Source: a virus. From it: a DNA stretch of 41,108 nucleotides. Within the stretch, counting starts at the first letter, position 1; the number at the start of each line of letters is the position of its first letter. The stretch lies in IMG/VR virus record IMGVR_UViG_3300002144_000640, positions 1 through 41,108 of that record, one strand, 5' to 3'. The translations under genes were made by a program, and so were the position numbers. This document shows positions 37,968 to 41,108 of this stretch, piece after piece. The notes under the pieces are model-generated. The model saw only the letters and a program-made list of their open reading frames with translations. It made no database searches and was not told the DNA's origin.

Positions 37968-38501
37968 ATGTTAAGAAAGCTGGCAGTCTGTGCTGGCTTT
38001 ATTATGGCTACATCACTTACGGTTGCGCAACCAATCGTTACTGAATCGACTTCAAATAGCACAGTAACATCAAACGGTAAAAATGAGACAACCGTAAAGT
38101 CTCCACCACCATCGGCGATTTCGCCATCCATTAATGCAAGCAACACCGACCTATGTACAGTTGGTGTTTCCGGTGCAGTGCAGACTCAGATCCTAGGAAT
38201 CTCGGGTGGTACAACAGTGCGCGATATGAATTGCGAAAGATTAAAGTTATCCAAAACCCTTTACGATATGGGTATGAAGGTTGCTGCTATCTCTACATTA
38301 TGTCAAGACCCGAGAGTGTTCGACGCAATGTTGATGGCAGGAACCCCATGTCCGTATGAAGGTAAAATTGGTCCAGATGCTAGAGAGGCTTGGAAACAAG
38401 CAGGTAAGACTAGCAATGTGGAATCACCGGTTGAGGATAAAGATGAAACTACAACGTATATTGGCTGGGGTCTTGTTACTCTTCTGCTTCTCGGTATCTA
38501 A
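37968..38501 (+). CDS. exported conserved phage protein (177 aa)
   Basis: A Sec-type N-terminus (MLRKLAVCAGFIMATSLTVA) is followed by a Ser/Thr/Asn-rich stretch and a TVKSPPPSAISPSINASNTD block. Then come LCTVGVSGAVQTQILGISGG, CERLKLSKTLYDMGMKVAAI and STLCQDPRVFDAMLMAGTPC. I recognise these blocks from T4-like marine phages near late genes. Four conserved cysteines could form disulphides after export. A hydrophobic C-terminal end (WGLVTLLLLGI) may anchor it. It overlaps the next gene by 59 nt. Role unknown; envelope or lysis-time function is inferred. Confidence 0.75.
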   Translation: MLRKLAVCAGFIMATSLTVAQPIVTESTSNSTVTSNGKNETTVKSPPPSAISPSINASNTDLCTVGVSGAVQTQILGISGGTTVRDMNCERLKLSKTLYDMGMKVAAISTLCQDPRVFDAMLMAGTPCPYEGKIGPDAREAWKQAGKTSNVESPVEDKDETTTYIGWGLVTLLLLGI

Positions 38502-39936
38502 AGCAGAAACTAGTCAAAACCTCATAGACCCACAAGCCTGGGATGGTGCCACATACGGTACTGACCCAGGCGGTTGTTGTGCGTCTATCTCTGGCAGTGG
38601 GGCAATGATTGATAATACAACACAAACAATCATGTTCTCTTATGGGAGAGACGTTCTTGCTCAAACCATCGCAATCAATGAAGCACTGAAACTGTCTGGC
38701 ATTGAAGTTGATGGTTTCAACTACGGATGGACATGGAGAAAACTCAGTAACAATGGTAAAGGTGGTGATACATTACAATTTGAAGTGACTGTAAAAGATG
38801 CTGCTGGTAACGAGGTTAAACAATATGTCTATGATTATAGCAGCACATTACATGCTGATGATGTTTGGCATACTGAATCTGGAACCGAAACTTTTGCACA
38901 AAGTTACTTTGATCCACAAAGCATAGCATTGAGTATCATTGGTAAAGACGGTGGATTCTGGGGAGGTTACTATGGACCAGAAGTCAAAGATGTTTCTCTT
39001 ACCTTGAACTACAGAGCAAATCCATGTGGCACTAATCCATTATTTGATCCATCATGTCCAGGGTATGCTGAAGCGTATGCAAAGATGTTATATGACCAGA
39101 ACTGTGCTGCCAATCCAATCTATGATACAGGATGTCCTGGTTATCAACAAGCGTACTTTAATCAGCAGTGTACAGCAGATGCATTATACAATTCGGCATG
39201 CCCAGGATATACTACTGCTTACTACAACCAGCAGTGTACATTGGATCCATTTTATGATATTCAATGCCCAGGATATGCCCAGGCTGTGATTGCGACATAT
39301 GTTAACACCAACACAGATGAGGAAGAAGTATTAGCAACGGTTACGGAAGAAGTGACCATGGTCTACGTTGACCCAATTGCTTCATTAACTACGGTAAGTT
39401 CGACCGGTGATGCCGTGGTTGATAGTGTCATATCAGCACCAGTTACGGTTGTATCATTAACAGAACAGGTGATGTCAAATGAACCAGAATCAGAATCAAT
39501 ATCAGACTCCAGTGCTGATGTGGAAGAGCAAATGGGAGATGGTGGGGGAGAAGATAGTGGAGGATCCGAAGCAGGGTCCGATGAAAAAGAGGATAATGCA
39601 ACTGGTGGGGATTCCAAATCTAAGTCATCGTCTGATTCAAGGCGCGATAAAATGAAAAAAGCCATGACTGAAAAAGCCATGGCACTAGCAGATGATATGT
39701 CTAAGGCAGCAACGGTCGAGGCACAAAAGGCCGTACAAGCACAAGTGCTCGCAGTTATGTCCTATGTTCCAGGTTTCGGAAGTTATGGTGGAACTATAGG
39801 CGGTGGTTCCTATTCCGACGCACAGATGTACGCACCAACGACGGTACCAGAATCAAAGCGCGGGTTACGAAATGGTTTGGCCCAACAACTTCTCCATACA
39901 AAAATAGTGGACTCACAGTATAAGGAAAGTGACTAA
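38443..39936 (+). CDS. exported Cys-rich PGY-repeat protein (497 aa)
   Basis: The start MKLQRILAGVLLLFCFSVSK, with AEA-like cleavage, is a signal peptide. The ATG at 38443 has a GAGG 6 nt upstream and gives this signal, so the longer in-frame ORF from 38356 is rejected. Domains in order: a beta-rich N-terminal domain (to residue ~190) with GWTWRKLSNNGKGGDTLQF; four ~22-residue repeats with C..(D/N)P.(Y/F)D..CPGY..AY..(Q)Q (~195-282); a Glu/Ser/Gly-rich acidic linker (~345-400); a helical DKMKKAMTEKAMALADD region; and a glycine-rich end (GFGSYGGTIGGGSYSD). It looks secreted or surface-located. Confidence 0.7.
   Translation: MKLQRILAGVLLLFCFSVSKAETSQNLIDPQAWDGATYGTDPGGCCASISGSGAMIDNTTQTIMFSYGRDVLAQTIAINEALKLSGIEVDGFNYGWTWRKLSNNGKGGDTLQFEVTVKDAAGNEVKQYVYDYSSTLHADDVWHTESGTETFAQSYFDPQSIALSIIGKDGGFWGGYYGPEVKDVSLTLNYRANPCGTNPLFDPSCPGYAEAYAKMLYDQNCAANPIYDTGCPGYQQAYFNQQCTADALYNSACPGYTTAYYNQQCTLDPFYDIQCPGYAQAVIATYVNTNTDEEEVLATVTEEVTMVYVDPIASLTTVSSTGDAVVDSVISAPVTVVSLTEQVMSNEPESESISDSSADVEEQMGDGGGEDSGGSEAGSDEKEDNATGGDSKSKSSSDSRRDKMKKAMTEKAMALADDMSKAATVEAQKAVQAQVLAVMSYVPGFGSYGGTIGGGSYSDAQMYAPTTVPESKRGLRNGLAQQLLHTKIVDSQYKESD
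39020..39290 (+). repeat. four Cys-Pro-Gly-Tyr repeats within the 497-aa protein
   Basis: Each ~66-bp unit encodes a Cys, then NPLFDPSCPGY or a variant (NPIYDTGCPGY, DALYNSACPGY, DPFYDIQCPGY), then an AY-type segment ending QQ. Two cysteines per unit allow a disulphide in each repeat or a ladder between repeats. Boundaries are approximate. Confidence 0.85.
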
Positions 39937-39939
39937 TTT

Positions 39940-40122
39940 ATGTACACATTTATAGTATATTTCTTCACCGTTGTTAATAACGGTACAGCATATGTTGTCA
40001 ATACCATGCAAGTAAGTGGTGAAAAGGAATGTGTTTCCATAGTTAAAATGGTTAACTCACAACCTACTGCTGGTGGAAAAAACGTTCGAGCAGCATGTCA
40101 TATCTCTGAAACAAGGAAATAA
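39940..40122 (+). CDS. small hydrophobic-start protein (60 aa)
   Basis: It begins MYTFIVYFFTVVNNGTAYVV; the hydrophobic start is short and broken by Asn, so it could be a signal or a membrane-surface strand. Two cysteines follow (KECVSIVK, RAACHIS). The ATG is 4 nt after the upstream stop and the next gene starts 3 nt after its own stop, with an AAGGAAA ribosome site for that gene inside it. Coding is supported by this tight packing. Function unknown. Confidence 0.55.
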   Translation: MYTFIVYFFTVVNNGTAYVVNTMQVSGEKECVSIVKMVNSQPTAGGKNVRAACHISETRK

Positions 40123-40124
40123 TT

Positions 40125-40568
40125 ATGTTAGCAGAACTCGCCGCTGCCAATGCTGCCTTTGATGTTATTAAACAGACACTTGCCAATGGTAGAGAAATCT
40201 ATGACGCAGGCGAGGCACTGGCACGTTACTTTGGTTTAAAAGCAGAAATTGCCAAGAAGGCACACCAGCACGGATATAAAAGTGACATCGTTGCGTTTAT
40301 GGCAGCGGAACAACTTGCTGCAAAAGAAAATGAACTCAGAGAGATGATGATCTACCAAGGACGTGGTGGAATGTGGGATGACTGGGTACGGTTTCAAGCA
40401 GAGATGAAACGAAGTCGCGACGAAGAAGAATTGCAGATACGTAAGGCTAAATTTGCAAGGAAGAAAAGAATTGTGAATATCTTCATGTACAGTGTATATA
40501 CTGTTACGGGAACTTTGTTAATTACAAGTGCTGTGTTTATTACACTAGCAATTATTAAATATAACTAA
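40125..40568 (+). CDS. C-terminally anchored helical phage protein (147 aa)
   Basis: It starts MLAELAAANAAFDVIKQTLA, a helical opening I know from conserved proteins next to late genes in marine T4-like phages. The middle is charged and helical (KENELREMMIYQGRGGMWDD, basic RKAKFARKKRI). The C-terminus has one membrane segment (NIFMYSVYTVTGTLLITSAVFITLAII). Most of the chain is thus predicted cytoplasmic or virion-internal, with a tail in the membrane. Possibly a lysis or membrane-assembly protein. Confidence 0.65.
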   Translation: MLAELAAANAAFDVIKQTLANGREIYDAGEALARYFGLKAEIAKKAHQHGYKSDIVAFMAAEQLAAKENELREMMIYQGRGGMWDDWVRFQAEMKRSRDEEELQIRKAKFARKKRIVNIFMYSVYTVTGTLLITSAVFITLAIIKYN

Positions 40569-40578
40569 AGGAATTTAA

Positions 40579-40932
40579 ATGGCTAAAAAAGAATTAACAA
40601 TAGAATCAGGTTCCATATTGGAAGCGGCAGATTCAAATGGTGATGGGCACATTACCAATGAAGAGTTGCATATGCACTTGGAGTTTAAGCGCAAAGAGCT
40701 TGAGGATCAAGATGCACAACGTGATGCAATGCGCAAGATGACATGGTTTGCACTATTAGGGATGCTTTTTTATCCTGGTGCTATTTTGATTACAGCAATG
40801 CTTGGTTATGACAGCGCGGCTAAAATTATTGGTGATATTGCACCAACGTATTTTGTTGCCATCTCTGCATTGGTTGCAGCATTCTTTGGCGCGAATGCTT
40901 ATAGTAATAAAAAAGCAGACCCTAAAAAATAA
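40579..40932 (+). CDS. EF-hand membrane protein, holin-like (117 aa)
   Basis: Residues ~18-29 form a canonical calcium-binding EF-hand loop, DSNGDGHITNEE. A helix (LHMHLEFKRKELEDQ) follows, then two membrane segments (MTWFALLGMLFYPGAILITAM and APTYFVAISALVAAFFGANAY). Two spans with short ends are the plan of class II holins; a calcium site on such a protein is unusual. An AAAGGAAT ribosome site precedes the ATG. It may set lysis timing or act as a calcium-sensitive pore, but the function is inferred from topology. Confidence 0.65.
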   Translation: MAKKELTIESGSILEAADSNGDGHITNEELHMHLEFKRKELEDQDAQRDAMRKMTWFALLGMLFYPGAILITAMLGYDSAAKIIGDIAPTYFVAISALVAAFFGANAYSNKKADPKK

Positions 40933-40941
40933 GGAATTAAA

Positions 40942-41108
40942 ATGTCAACAGAAGTAGAGTTTGGTGGAGTCAAGTTCACTGGCGGTAAGATGTTTGCCTT
41001 GATCACAGCACTGTCTACTTTGGGTGGTGCTGCCTGGGGTGGCTTTGAGGTCTACAAAGACTACATGGACATGAAAGCAATTATCCAAAACATTGACACA
41101 ACTGAAAT
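40942..41108 (+). CDS. small membrane protein, 3' end cut by window edge
   Basis: The visible part reads MSTEVEFGGVKFTGGKMFAL, then a hydrophobic ITALSTLGGAAWGGFEVYKD. One membrane segment with small residues is visible. Fifty-five codons are seen before the end of the window. An AAGGA ribosome site lies 6 nt before the ATG. It follows the EF-hand gene by 9 nt in the same late unit. Possibly a virion or lysis protein; too little is visible for more. Confidence 0.6.
   Translation, partial: MSTEVEFGGVKFTGGKMFALITALSTLGGAAWGGFEVYKDYMDMKAIIQNIDTTE

Noticed and set aside
38356-38442. Longer in-frame start of the Cys-repeat protein
   Set aside because: It adds a basic non-signal extension. The ATG at 38443 has a GAGG ribosome site and gives a proper signal peptide.
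39020-39290. Possible CRISPR-like array
   Set aside because: The periodic signal is a protein repeat with diverged codons; there are no constant direct repeats with unique spacers. No CRISPR array is seen anywhere in the window.
1-41108. Prophage or integrative element
   Set aside because: No integrase, repressor, att-like repeat pair or bacterial housekeeping block is visible. Content fits a lytic T4-type genome. The lone GIY-YIG gene is not evidence of integration.

Overview
The window looks like part of a T4-type marine myovirus genome. It is AT-rich and almost fully packed with short, overlapping genes, mostly on the minus strand. T4-family genes present are class Ia ribonucleotide reductase (nrdA, nrdB), a FEN-type RNase H, a PhoH ATPase, a DsbA-like transcription factor and an overlapping spanin pair. 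There are also T4-style early promoters (GTTTAC-like box, 17-18 bp, TATAAT) and a few TATAAATA late boxes. Several protein families match ones I associate with marine T4-like phages of cyanobacteria and SAR11-type hosts. The host cannot be named from sequence alone.

Layout. 1-3.1 kb (minus): serine hydroxymethyltransferase (cut by the window edge), two small 2OG-Fe(II) oxygenase-like proteins, a peroxiredoxin and tRNA-Arg(UCU). 3.1-5.5 kb: an early region of small genes, with near-identical promoter-leader units and a recurring GAAAGTATTAC element. 5.5-12.3 kb: a surface-sugar cluster of glycosyltransferases, a pyruvyltransferase-like protein, a methyltransferase and a HAD phosphatase. 12.3-20.4 kb: nucleotide and DNA metabolism. 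This includes a PD-(D/E)XK nuclease, PhoH, RNase H, a GIY-YIG protein, NrdB, and an NrdA with a glutaredoxin domain placed before its C-terminal cysteine pair. 20.4-30.2 kb: spanins, then late or virion-associated genes. Several of the latter start with a short peptide resembling the T4 capsid-targeting sequence. Three of the tagged proteins look like enzymes: a nucleotidylyltransferase, a ligase-fold protein and a possible nuclease. 30.2-31.2 kb: a DUF932 gene with a strong terminator.

31.4-37.9 kb is an unusual accessory block, mainly on the plus strand. It encodes a 2OG oxygenase-like protein, three different membrane fatty-acid desaturases, two GNAT-like proteins and, convergently, a PP-loop ATPase overlapping a Rieske non-heme iron oxygenase. 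37.9-41.1 kb (plus) carries exported or membrane proteins: a signal-peptide protein, a cysteine-rich repeat protein, and small membrane proteins including one with an EF-hand.

The strongest leads are the set of capsid-tagged enzymes, the iron-oxygenase and desaturase block, the NrdA-glutaredoxin arrangement, and the paired inverted elements upstream of early promoters. Functions are from motif reading only; no database or structure search was run.
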